A stretch of 64,000 nt of DNA, from NCBI GenBank assembly GCA_013423385.1, contig BLZA01000049.1:558001-622000 (forward strand), in the 5' to 3' direction. The notes under the pieces are model-generated. The model searched no databases and was not told where the DNA came from. It saw nothing but the letters and a program-made list of their open reading frames with translations. The position numbers and the translations under genes are program-made. Of the stretch, positions 46,337 through 58,213 are shown piece after piece (within the stretch, counting starts at the first letter, position 1; every line of letters starts with the position of its first letter). Origin of the DNA: Naganishia liquefaciens (Eukaryota; Basidiomycota; Tremellomycetes; Filobasidiales; Filobasidiaceae).

Positions 46337-47743
46337 GTTTGATGAATCCCGTGGCATAATAGCAAATATGACGACAAAATTTTCTGATAAGACAAAACCT
46401 TCTGACAAGCAGGAGCTTCCTTCGCAAACCAGATTTTTCGCAGCCAGATTTACACGCAAAGAGTCCACTCCAGATGTCGTATACCTGCAGAGTTGGCAGG
46501 ATTCCGCTGCTTCTCGCTATAATACTAGTCTATCAGGTACCAGATCAGCATTCGACGAGCTGTCGCCACAGCTTGCACAGCAAGGGGCTCTCTCAAGGCT
46601 CTATCACTACTTTTTAATCAGAGGTCATTAGCGGCTTGAAAGAATCGGTACAAACAAATTGATCCCGGTCGGCTTCGTGCTTTAAAGCTCCTTGCTAGCT
46701 CAGCTGCTAGCTCCCTCGCTTGGTTATTTTGCCGGCGGTAGCGAGTCGGTGGGGCAGCTGATCGGGAACCAACAAGGACCCTCAAATCCACATGTCATCT
46801 CGCATCCATGTCACCTCAGCTGTCAGTCGTCAGTCTATCTTACACATTGTTGAGCAGCATAATGTTCTTGTCTGCTGTAGTAAAACGGAGCTTGAAGTTA
46901 CTTGGCTTTGCCTACAATCGGCGATTAAGCTGCAAGATCGTTCCAGCGTCTCCCTTGCGGTCTCCTGCTCCAGGGAGAACAGCGAGATGTTCTTTGGAAT
47001 GTGGGCTTGGCTGGTGTCGGCAGCCTGCTTTCGTACATTTTTCTCCGCGCAACTTCCGAGTCCCGTCATTGTCCCGTCAAAGTTCAAACGCAAGATTTGC
47101 GAACGAGTGACGTCAACAGAATGAATCGCATCTTCACTCTCTGCTCTGACATCCGTTGTGAACCAGTGATGAACCTTCGTCATCTGAAGAGCCGGCGGCA
47201 AACGCTTCAGCTGCCTCTTGGCGCCGTGACAAAGGCTCAAATAGCCGAATTCACATGAGAAACTTCGTCCGAGCTTGTGAGCTTAGTGATGTTCTTTTAG
47301 TGTGTGTTGTCACCCCAGATTAGTTAGCTTGCCGACGCCAATCATTTCATCAGCTATCTTTGTCGTCGCCAAGTTCGCCACCTGCAAGCATCTTGCCGGC
47401 ATTCACTAGGCACAGCTTTTTTCGGGCGCCTCTCCAGCTGGCTCTCCCTTCGGAAAGATAGCTGAGAGGGTAGGCGACGGGTCTCGTGGAGGTCTGCGGG
47501 GTCCGGTTGGAGATCCGCTGGCCTCTTAGCGATCTTGCAAGCGTTCTTGGTGCCTTGGCCTGGTCATTGCGTGCGCTCACGGGGCAGCATGGGGCAGCGC
47601 CTGGAGAGTGAGCCGTATATCCTACCCGTAGCAGGGGCACGATGGCCCCAGTATATAGGTCGACGACGATGTAAACAACTTGAGGCCCCCGCTTCCTCGA
47701 CTGTGCCTCGAACCATTAATCTCATCTTCATTCTCGACTTACA
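46337..47743. promoter_or_regulatory. Long spacer upstream of sugar transporter
   Basis: 1.4 kb with no recognisable coding. It is the upstream region of the transporter. GCGGGG near 47498 and CTGGAG near 47598 fit the Mig1/CreA consensus SYGGRG, but such short motifs occur by chance, so carbon repression is only a guess. Confidence 0.4.
47652..47658 (+). promoter_or_regulatory. TATA-like element of transporter gene
   Basis: TATATAG lies 86-92 nt upstream of the transporter ATG, in an otherwise GC-rich leader. The position fits a TATA box for a regulated gene, though the transcription start is unknown. Confidence 0.4.
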
Positions 47744-49743
47744 ATGGGCGGTGGTGCAGCAACAGACGGAGGATTCGCGGTCCCGGTATCGGGTACGACT
47801 GGTTGGCGAGGTCTGCTGGAGAATAAGAGAGCGTTGGGACTGGCCACTTTCGCATCGCTGGGCGGTGTTTTGTACGGATACAACCAAGGAGGTGAGCCAT
47901 CGTGCTTCAATTTTCATAGGCTTGGGCAAGGCTAATGCTCTCGCAGTCTTCGCCCAGGTTCAGGTCGCTTCGGACTTTACACGTCGTTTCCCCGAGGTAG
48001 ACGAGCTCAACCCCGAGTTTTACGACAAGAACATCAAGTCCTTCTTGACATCAATTCTGGAATTGACAGCATTTGTGAGTGCGCCCAACTCTCCCCAGCG
48101 TTGCATGCGTTCATCTTCAACTTTCAGATCGGAGCGTTGGCGACTGGGCCGCTCGCCGACAGGTTCAGTCGAAAGTTCACGATCTCGGGATGGTGTGTCA
48201 TCTTCATCGTCGGTACCGCTCTGCAGACGGCTGCAACAACTTCGTTGGACCTCGTGTGGGCGGGCCGAGCAATCGCCGGTCTCGCGGTTGGTGCCTTGTC
48301 CGCCCTTGTACCGATGGTATGTTCATTTCTGGTGGTTTTTTTGCACCGCAACTGACTTGGAGATCCAATAGTATAACTCGGAACTTGCTTCGCCTGGAAT
48401 CCGAGGATCGCTTGTGGCGCTCCAACAACTAGCCATTACATTCGGTATCCTCATATCTTACTGGATCGCCTTTGGCACCAGTTATATCGGAGGTCAAGGA
48501 TCCGGTCAGACTTCGGCCGCCTGGAGGATCCCACTGGCTCTTCAAATCCTTCCTGCTCTAATTCTCATGGTTGGATCGGTCTTCTTGCCGTTTTCACCGC
48601 GTTGGCTCATGTTGCGCGGACGCGAAGAAGAATGCTTGTTGACACTAGCCAAATTGCGGAGCCTGCAACCTGAAGATATCACCGTACAAGCCGAGTACAT
48701 GTCTCTGCAAGCCGAACGACTGGTCGAGAAGGATGCCTTGCAAGAGCGATACGGCCAAAAGGCGAGCTGGAAGGTTGGAGCGTCGGAATATTGGCGAATG
48801 GTGCGAACCTGGCCGCTTCTTCGACGACTACTGCTCGCCATTGCCGCCCAATCGTTGCAGCAATGGTCAGGCATTAACGCTATCATATATTACGCGCCAA
48901 CCCGTAAGAAAACGCCTCTGGGTGATCCCCGAGCATCAGGACAAGCATAGCTGACTCTGTTACTCGAAGTGTTCCGCCAGGTCGGTCTTACGGGCGATAC
49001 CGTGCCAATTCTGGCCACAGGCTTGGTCGGAGTCGTCAACTTGGTCTTCACGATCCCAGCTGTCTTATTCGTCGATAATCTGGGCAGGAAGAAGGTCCTG
49101 TTCTACGGAGCCACAGGAATGGCCATTTGCCACGCGATTGTGGCGGCAATCATCGCTCGAGCGGGACCGGACTTTACCAACGAGGATGCCGGCAATGCGG
49201 CCGTATTTTTCCTCTTCCTCTTCATCTGTGTCTTTGCAGTGTCCTGGGGACCTCTTGCGTGGGTTGTGTGTGCCGAAGGTAAGCAGATACGCTCAAAGTC
49301 GCGGAAAGTATGTGGATTAACGCGTTTTTGGCTAGTTTTCCCCTTGAGTTTGCGGGCCAAAGGCATGAGCATCTCATCCGGCGTCAACTGGTTGATGAAC
49401 TTTACAGTGGCGACAGGTAGGCCACTAGTAGCCTTTAAAGCCTAGAGCGGACAACTAATGGTATGACCGCGCAGTCACCCCCATCATGCTCGACAATATA
49501 GGATATCAAACCTACATCGTCTTTATGAGCTTTATGGTCTTTGCCATGTTCTGGAGCGCTGTGCTCCTTCCCGAGCTCAGAGGCCTATCGCCACTGCAGA
49601 TTGATGCGATCTTCCATGACACTACTGGCGCAGAAGACGAAGCTCGACGGGAGAGGATTGCCAAGCAGATCGGCTTGGACAAGTTACAGCAACAGACCCT
49701 TGTCGAGCACAAAGAGGATGTAGCAGGGGACAAGCTTGTATAA
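47744..49743 (+). CDS. MFS sugar transporter
   Basis: Seven exons (47744-47891, 47947-48074, 48128-48316, 48372-48903, 48970-49278, 49336-49416, 49475-49743) give 551 aa with twelve expected membrane helices. Sugar-porter signatures are present: GGVLYGYNQG in helix 1, GPLADRFSRK in the 2-3 loop, GRAIAGLAVGALSALVPMY then ASPGIRGSL, the PFSPRWLMLRGREEE loop, QQWSGINAIIYYAPT in helix 7, NLGRKK, and SWGPLAWVVCAEVFPLSLRA. It is a plasma-membrane hexose or related sugar/polyol-proton symporter; the substrate cannot be read from sequence. The intracellular C-terminus is about 60 residues long. TATA-like element upstream. Confidence 0.94.
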
Positions 49744-50024
49744 ATCCTTCCAGGATATCACTATAGATTGCATCCCATATCGTATACCCACATAGACCTG
49801 TGCTGCCATGACATCCAACCTATGAGGGTGTCGTGGCATGAGATGCTTGAGACCCGCTTTCAAACCCTGCCAGATCGCTATTCTGTCACGTGACCACCGA
49901 ATGCCCCGCACCCGTACCAGACGCGGATAGGAGGTGACCGTGAACAATAGCATCATCACGCTGATCACGCTGCTGTCGATGTTCAACGGCGGTCTTTGCG
50001 TCTGCCGGTCATCGCCATACGTAT

Positions 50025-53000
50025 ATGGAGGGACTGTTATCGAATGGCCGGGGCAATATCGGCCGCAACTTTGGCGGGATGACAGATCGCGGCCGTTCGT
50101 CAAGCTCGGAACCGGGCGTCATTTCGCTTTTGGATGCGACATCCAGTCACCAGCCAGGCAGTTCATCCAAGAACAAGAGCGCCGCAAGCGGCAAGCGCAA
50201 TGGTACGCAGCCAAAAGTCAAGACATGGAAAGATAAACCTGGAATGGCAAAGAAGCGGAAGAGGACGACCCTGAAACCGGGATGGGACTATGAGGAAGTG
50301 GATCTCGATGACGACGAGGTGATTTCTTCCGGAAGCAACATCATATCAGGTAGCCGACCCAGTACGAGTGGCCTCAAGGGAAAGTCGAACGGTGAGAGCG
50401 GTAGTCGAAGAAAGCCCATCTATGACGTGGATTCTTCAGCCAGCCAGTCGTCGGAATCGGCCGAGGAGACGGACGCGAGTTTTCGAGCTCGCAGTAAGAA
50501 AAGAAAAATGGGCAAGGGGAAGCTGTCTGGAACGCAGAAGCGTGGATCTTCCTCCGAATCAGCCGAAGAGACGGAGCCGACCTTTCAAGCGTGGTTGTAC
50601 AGCAAGAAGAATAAAAAAGTGGACAAGGGCAAGCAGCCGGAGCGGCAGGTATCGGCGCCGGAGGGGAAGAGCGCAAAGAAGACACCGCTCCACAAGGACC
50701 CGGAGATCCAGGAGATTGCATTATCCGGTTTGGAGAACGATGTCTTCGTCATCGGTAAGCTCGTGGTTCTCTGAAAGAGCAACTACTGAGTCTTTCTAGA
50801 TGCCATCCTGAGTGCCGAGTATGGCCAATTCGGCGAATATCCCAAGCCGTGCTGGCACTACACCATCAAATGGCACGGTTTTACAATCGCCCAGACGGCT
50901 GAGGAGGACCCAATTCCGGCAGCCTGGTTCGATGGCGATGGCGAGATCATATGGGAGTTTTGGCGAGAACTCAATATCCCGACTTCGTCCAAGAGCGTGG
51001 TCAAGACTATGGCGGGGTACGATATACACGAACCCAAAAAGCGGGGTGGTGTGATCGAAGCTTCGCCGTACTCTCTTGGTAAGTCGTTCGGGTCAAATCA
51101 GACCATTGGCTGATTGGCTCCAGTGAAATGGCACATCATCGCATACCGGAAATATAAAGACGATTGCGTGCGCTTCAATAAACGGCTTCGGAAACTCGAG
51201 CGGGAAGGTACCAAATTGAACAAGGACACAATTGAGGAAATTCGTACTCTCAAATGGTACAGGAAGGAAGTGATAGCGCATATGGAAGACGCTCGTCGCG
51301 AGATCGACATCAACCGGAGAAAATGTCGCAGCTTCGGTATCGATGCGCCAGACGAGGACGAGATATCCGAGCAGGACATCGACACAGATGTCGCCCTAGG
51401 TGATGCCTCAAAATCGGACCACGCTCCTTCGCCGCCGCCAAGAAGGAAGCGAATTTTACACGATGATTCTGATTCTGATTCTGATTCTGATTCTGATTCT
51501 AATTCTGAGTCTGAGCCTGATCCTGATCGTGCTCTTCAATCGACGCGGCCAAAGCCCAAGAAGAAAACACGACCTGAAGAGCAAAAGGCAAAGGATGCAT
51601 TCAAGGCCAAAGTTATGCAAAACCAGCCAGCGGAAAAAACTGGAATCAAGCTCAAGATTCCGAGGAATTCTTTTTCGCCGGAAATTTCAATGAAGAAGAA
51701 TCCAGGAAACGATGTGGCGCGAATCAGGCCTGCAGAGAGGAATCCGGCGAAGGGTGTGGCAGGGATCAAGTCCCCCGAGAAAAGGTCGATCCAGCTGGAC
51801 GAATCTTTGACGGAGAAACGACCGCAAGAGAACACAACGCACCCGTCTCGTTCAACAGAGGACCGACCTCGAGACTCGCGGACGCAAGACTCCCATACGC
51901 AAGATTCCCGATCACAACATCCTCGCCCTCGGGACAATCAATCGACGGCAGCTTCTACACCTATTCTGCAGGAGCCCGCGCTCCCTGACCAGCCTTCTCC
52001 ATTCAGTACCCGGCCGAAACCTCGCAGGCGCTCGAAACCCTCGAATGAGGAATCACCCATAAAGGAGCTAGGGTCCAGGAGAGCTTCAGTTAATCTTGAA
52101 CAGAAGGAGGATGTATCTCGACCACCTTCTCTGTCGCGACAGCAACCAAATTCTGCTCTTTCTGCCGGTTCAATCATAAGGTCTGATTCGACATTCGCGC
52201 CCTTGTTTATGGACCCCCCAGAGGCCAGTCGAAGGTCGCAGCCACGCCAAGACCAACGGACGCTTGTCTCCGAGTTGCCAAGTGTTGTGCCTCTGGAGCC
52301 TGCGGATAAGACCCCACCCACCGGTCGCACTGCAAATGAGGCTGTCGTTGTGGACCATTTGCCGTCTCCTGTAGCTCTGCCCGAGACTCTGCCCGTAAAG
52401 TCCGAGCCTGCGTCACCGGGCGGATATTCTGGCAGTGAGGGTGAAGTGGAGCACGATCTGGGGCTAGACGCCGAAAATGAACACCGGGCTCTTATCATGT
52501 CAGTTCTCTTGGTTTCATAGCACTCTTGACTTACATATTTTTTTGCCAGCCCGGAACCGATCGAAGTCGTGGACGACGGTCGACCACCGCCGCCGACACC
52601 AGAAGTCAAGCACGGCGTGACATTCTCCCTTCGCTTCGATAACGAGTTGCTTGGGAAGAGAACCATCGGCAAGGTTCGACTGGAAATGATTACCGACGCT
52701 CAGGCCATTGGGGATCCGTTGGCCATGTTCGAATCCATGTTCCTCGATGGCAACAAGGAGCTGGTCATAGAGCAAGTGCTCACAGATGCTGACCGATTCA
52801 TGGGGGGCCAGAAAGTCAATCAGTTTGCCAGGATCCGGCCAGATGATCCGGAAAGCAGAGCGGAGATTAACAAACTTACGATCGCAATGCAAAATACGAG
52901 ACAGCCTGTAAGCGACTCTGCGAGATCCGTGTGCACATTTGCTGATTTCATACTACTAGCTCGCTGTTGCTCGGGTGCGTAAGGATCTGCTGTTCGTCAT

Positions 53001-55659
53001 TTACTCTTCCAAAAGCAGTCATGCGGCTCGTCTGGGCACTCCTCAGAGGATTCGGGCGTCGGCTGGGTTTACCATAGCAGCTCTGTTTCCGAACAAAGAT
53101 TTCAACATGCATGTCAATCCAGCGATCAAACCTCCAGCTGTTCCTGCTGTTCGTCCGCTCTCGGTCCCACAGCCGTCCGCAGTTCCGAATAACGCAACTT
53201 CTCCAGCTCGTTCAGCTGTCATCTCGCCGCGGCCCGGCGGAGCACACCTCAATAAGACTTCACCCATCCCCCTCTCCCTTCAGGTTCGAAGTCACACCGA
53301 GATTGCGCTGTCTGCCAATTCGCCGATGGAATCCGATTCTGGCAAGCACCCGCCGCAGATTTCTGCCGTCGATACCGACGCGGGCATGGACATAGACGTT
53401 GATCTCGGTCTCGACATGGATCTGGACATCATTCCTGAAGATCAGAAACCCCGCATCTCGCCTTCGCCGCCGCCGATTTCGTCGAATATCGAACCGGTCT
53501 CGGCTCGTCTTCCGATCGAGTGCATATCTACGGTGCCCCTGCCATCAGCGCCCATGCCGGATCCGAGAACGATGGTCCCCGACGTTCAGCCTCCACCAGC
53601 AGAGTCTCCTGCACCTCGGGCCGAGGAGAAGACGCTTGAAATTGAGAACGTTGCCCCACCCGTAAAATTGGTCGCGCTAGAGAGTATCAGCCAGGGAGCT
53701 GGCTTGACGGAGCATCTACAGTCCCACGGTCAGCTGGATAAACAACCAGTTTCAAGCAACAATCAAGCCAATACATCAGCAATTATTGACAACCAAAAGG
53801 CGCCGCTACATGTCTCGCCCGAGATTCCGGTTGACGAGACGGTGGAGCCGGCAATGGAATCGACAGAGAAGACAGAGCTTGAAGCCATAAAAACGGTTAT
53901 AGACATCCCTGCTGTTCAGCCAGCTTCGCCGGCGCTGCGAAGGGAAAGCCATGCTCAGGACGAGCCAATGCCTATCGTGCCCGAGCCAGAGCCTGCAACG
54001 CAAGCATGGGACGCCGGATTGGTCCGACAGCCGATTCAGACCGACCTGCAGGAGCCTTTGAACGCCGCGGAACCGGAAAACATGGTCTTTGACGATATGC
54101 AGACCGACGTTGGCGAAATGCAAGTCGAATCTGCACCCCCGCCGACAGCTTTACAAATCCAGCTGGGAAAGGATCCGCAGCAACCTGCCTTACCCGAGGG
54201 CCCTCCTCCACCATCGCCACCTCCGTCTGCTCCGCTGCCTCCGTCACCACAGCACAAACGAACCTCAGCCGTGTCACCGAAGGCGCAACAAATCATTGCC
54301 CCCCACGTGCCGTCGCCGCCGCCTGTCGAGGTGTTGCCCTCGCCGCCAGCGCCTTCGCCTCCGGCGCTTCCTCTGTCCTCGCCAGTGCGCGCCGTTTCGC
54401 CTTCAGCGATGGCGCATACACCTGGGAATGAAAAGGACGCACCTCTACCCACGGCGGAACCTGCCAGCGGTTTCCCATACTCGAAAAAGTACCCACCTGT
54501 TCCAGACAATGAGTTGCCAGTGGATCCGCCGGTACCTAGGGGAGGTGGAAGAATGAAAGTGGAAGTCGTCATCGATCAGGCTGAATTTGAAGATTCTGTC
54601 GACGGCTACTTTAAGCGCTTATCCGCTGCGGTCAGTCCGGAAGACCTCTATCCTGTCGATATCTTGGGTGCCTACGGATTCACTAAATACTTCAAGGATC
54701 ACCTCATGAATAAGAGGTGTTGTATCACGTCACAGGTTGCCAGGGTCGAGCTCAAGCAGATGGTGAATGAAGGAGGAGGTACATTGATACCGCTCGGCTC
54801 AGAGCCGTTCGATGTCATTATCGTCAGCAACGATTTATTCCCGCAACTTGTTCGGGCTGATGCAGAGGGCGAGCTCGGCTTCAGTCTCGGCGCCAGAGAG
54901 GTTTGGTCCTTTGGACCAAGAGACGATCTGATTGCAGCGGAATGGAAGCTCAAGAGAAATATACCGAAACGCAGTGGGATGGTATCTTTCTGCTCGGCGG
55001 CCATTATCAAGACGCCCGACTTGTTCTTAGACTGTCTGCGGAAAATTCATGGACTGCCGAACTGGACTGCCTTTTTACCGGCTGCGACGCTGCGGGTGAT
55101 ACATCGCTACATTCGGCATCCGAATACACCTCAAACACTCCGGATCAAGATGCTGATGACGATGAACGAGGCGACGGGCATGTTCGCGGTCAAATACCCT
55201 CGCAACACACATGCGGAAGTGAATGGGCTCACGCGCGAGAGGCAGCAGCAAGTCATCCGAACGACAAGTTCGATGAATCGATTCGGCGACATCGTGGCAG
55301 AGATCAACAGGCACGACGAACTCATTACTATCGGTGACTTGTGCTCCAGCTTGCCGGCAGAAACCATGCCCGTCAGTGAACGCAAGTATTGGGAGCGGGA
55401 TGCCGAGATCCTGCAAGAGCTCCAAGAACACCACGAACAGATCGATCAGATCTATGTTGTCAAGCGCAGCATCTATGCTGGATTCGATCAGAGCGCCATC
55501 AAAAAGGGTCTCGGGGACGATGCTATCGCGGAACTTGGGTTCCCAGCCGTAGAGGGGTACCGGCTGGATGATTTGCTCCGGAACTTGACACGAGATATAA
55601 AGTTTGCGGGATTGCTCTTGCCCTCGGAGCCGGCTCGGAGAGTTCAAGATGATGTATAG
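50025..55659 (+). CDS. Chromodomain protein, Chp1/TASOR-like layout
   Basis: Five exons (50025-50754, 50800-51078, 51124-52498, 52550-52907, 52960-55659) give 1813 aa, the largest protein here. Residues about 240-302 look like a chromodomain: FVIDAILSAEYG, then WHYTIKWHGF with the Trp-x-Lys-Trp-x-Gly core, and a terminal IIWEFWREL helix. A coiled coil (KRLRKLEREGTKLNKDT) and a long disordered, Asp-Ser and Pro-rich region follow. Residues about 805-960 resemble a SPOC beta-barrel (HGVTFSLRF, IGKVRLEMI, RVRKDLLFVIYSS, FTIAALFP). After a Pro-rich linker, residues about 1440-1813 form a dense, unassigned domain (FDVIIVSNDLFPQL, IKTPDLFLDCLRKIHGLPNW). Chromodomain plus SPOC plus C-terminal module is the plan of fission yeast Chp1, the RITS scaffold. 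That assignment is inference; other chromodomain adaptors remain possible. Confidence 0.75.
51465..51512 (+). repeat. GATTCT microsatellite coding (Asp-Ser)n
   Basis: Six perfect GATTCT units (51465-51500) are followed by imperfect units. They encode an Asp-Ser repeat in the chromodomain protein's linker. The tract is in frame, so length changes add or remove Asp-Ser pairs without frameshift. Confidence 0.9.
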
Positions 55660-55933
55660 TGATCTGTGCAAGGCACAAATAATGTATCGTATTATCGTAT
55701 TCTCCGTCGAATGCCGTCGACAACCATTCGTATAATATGTTGATTCATTGGTGGCGTGGGATTCTATAAGGCGGCGGAACAACGGCCCGAAGTTCCGTTC
55801 GTCATCCGGTCAGGCATCGGCGACGGCCGAAGAGGCAAGCGGCATTGCGATTGTCGATAATTCGAGATTTGAAGATCCAGATATAGGACTGCTTGCCATG
55901 ATTACAGGAATATCCTCCTGGTACGGGCAAGTC

Positions 55934-58132
55934 ATGTTCAAGTTCACTTCATGCATACGAAGCCAGAGTCGCATTCTGCAGACACACATCGCGGGCCTCC
56001 ATTCCAGTGTCACTGGGCGGAAAGCCGTCCGATTAGGACCTGGCATCGCGCTCGCAACGACGGGTGTGGGAATTTCCGTAGGTCACAGCCTGCTGCGACG
56101 GACCTGCTGCTGACATCGGTACAGCTCTACTTGCTCGACTCGCGTAATCATGTCCACCTCGAAAGCCAGCAAAGAGTCGACAAGGCACAAGCCGAGGACC
56201 CGGATGCCGCGCCTCCTGGTGCAAAAGGTTCGAAAACGGAAGGCGTCGTGTCGAACAAGAGGGAGCATGCCAGATTCCAGAAGAAGGGGAGAGAAGGGTA
56301 CATACCTTTGAAGGAAGTCGGCCAACACGATTTGGCAGTGAGTAGCGTGGAAGTTTGGCTGTGCGGTGCTCATGTTTTGCAGCACGATGCATGGGTCGTC
56401 ATCGACGGAGAAGTATGGGATGTGACGGATTTCTTGAAGAGTCATGTGGGTGTATATCACAAGCACCAAGCGCCGCCTAACATCTTGAACAGCCGGGAGG
56501 AGCCAAAATCATTCTTAGCAATGCGGGCCGAGATGTGACGTGAGTATTTCCAGCTTTCAGAGAACACTGCTGATCGCTTGCAGTGAGCTATTTCGTCCGA
56601 TCCACCCACCAAACACCCTGGAAAACAACCTTGCCCCCGAGCAGTATGTTGGACGCATCGATCCCAAGAATGCCGAAGAGGTGGGTTTCTTCCTTCAAAC
56701 TGACGCTAGAGCTGACGTCAATGTAGACGAGGAAACGGTATGAAGCCGATGTCAAGAGGATACAGGCCGCACGTGAAGCGCTGCCGCCAGTTGAGACGGT
56801 CCTGGGGCTCGATGAGATGCAGGTGAGTGCGAGATTTCACCTCTGCCGATGTTGGAACTGACCCCTCTTGCAGGAAGCGGCCGAAAAGGTCATGAGCGAG
56901 AAAACCAAAAGCTATTACAACACTGGGTCTCTGGACGAGCACAGTAAGCCCATATCGTAGAGCAACGACATGAGTTGACCTTGTCCAGCCCTTTCCGAGA
57001 ATCGCAAGACATTCGACAAGTGCCGCTTTGTGCCGCGCGTCATGGTTGACGTCTCGGCCGTTTACCCGCAAACCAAGATCTTTGGCCAAGACTCGCCTCT
57101 GCCGATCTATATCTCTCCGGCATCGAACGCCCTACTCGGCCATCCGGATGGCGAGTTTACGCTCGTACGGGGTGCGGCAAAGACGGGCATCTTCCAAGGC
57201 GTGTCGGCGGCATCATCGTTGCCGCTGCATGAGCTCTTGGAGGAAAAGGACAGGCTGGATGACGAGCTGGGCGGGCGGATGAACATGGGGTACCAGGTGT
57301 ATATCCAGAGCGAACGTGCGAGGTCCGAGGCGCAAGTCAAGGAGGCCGTTCAGGGAGGTGTCAAGGCGCTATTCTTGACCGTCGATACGCCGGTCTTGGG
57401 TCATCGTCAAAAGGTGAGCGCGACGTCGGGGGAGCCGCATCGGGCAACGCCTGACGATTCTCCAGAATGAAAAAGTCAAGGGCACGCAGGACGACTGTGA
57501 GCCTGGGATCCGCATGGGCGCGCATACAGACTATCCGCCGTACCATGACCCAAAGTTGAATTGGGATGATCTGCCGCGACTCAAGGCGCTCGCCAAGGGA
57601 ACGCCCATCTATCTCAAAGGCGTCGCGAGCATCGAGGATGTGCGACTGGCGAAACAGCATGGGCTGGCGGGGGTCATTCTTTCCAATCATGGCGGTCGGC
57701 AGCTGGACCAGTAAGTGTCGACGCAGGTTCAACGGGGTTTTTCGGAGGCTAATGAGTGGGGGAAGCACGCGAACGGGCTTCGATGCGCTGCGGCAGATCC
57801 ACGAAGAAGACCCGAACCTCGCCAAGGAGATTGAGATCTACATTGACGGCGGCATCCGTCGCGGCGGCGAAGTGTTGATGGCCAGGGCCTTTGGCGCGCG
57901 CGGCGTCGGTCTTGGGCGGCCGTTTTTGTGGGCGCAGAGCGCGTACGGCGAGAAGGGCGTGATCAGGACGATACGAAGTGAGTCGGTCGACCGAGGGTGG
58001 TTGGAATGCGAGACTGACGTCCCTCTAGTCTTGGAGAGCGAGATTGTGATGGCGATGCGTCTGCTGGGCGTCACGCGGCTGGATCAAGTCGGACCGCAGC
58101 ACGTAGAGTGCCTCAAGGAGATATGGAAGTAG
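55934..58132 (+). CDS. Flavocytochrome b2-type lactate dehydrogenase, divergent
   Basis: Eleven exons (55934-56077, 56125-56337, 56383-56445, 56493-56539, 56584-56680, 56727-56822, 56874-56943, 56989-57413, 57466-57710, 57766-57977, 58029-58132) give 571 aa; yeast Cyb2 has 591. A basic presequence and hydrophobic sorting segment (MFKFTSCIRSQSR, GPGIALATTGVGIS) fit the intermembrane space. The cytochrome b5 domain has HPGG (His140) and the second ligand in FRPIHPP. The FMN barrel keeps VYIQ, TVDTPVLGHR, YLKGV (Lys436), SNHGGRQLD (His460) and YIDGGIRRGGEV. It would oxidise L-lactate or another 2-hydroxy acid and reduce cytochrome c. It differs from the paralogue at 62737 around YYNTGSLDEHTLSENRKTF and PIYISPASNALL, where the usual [13 protein letters not shown] and ITATAL are replaced, so its substrate may differ. 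Confidence 0.92.
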
Positions 58133-58213
58133 CCTCGACAGGGTTGTAGCCCCGGACTTGAACAAATGCCCCATGTATATGCATACCATGGCGCCGAGGT
58201 CTTGCCGATGCAT

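Noticed and set aside
47535-48371. 278-codon frame overlapping the start of the sugar transporter
   Set aside because: It runs in another frame through transporter exons and introns and loses all membrane-helix motifs.
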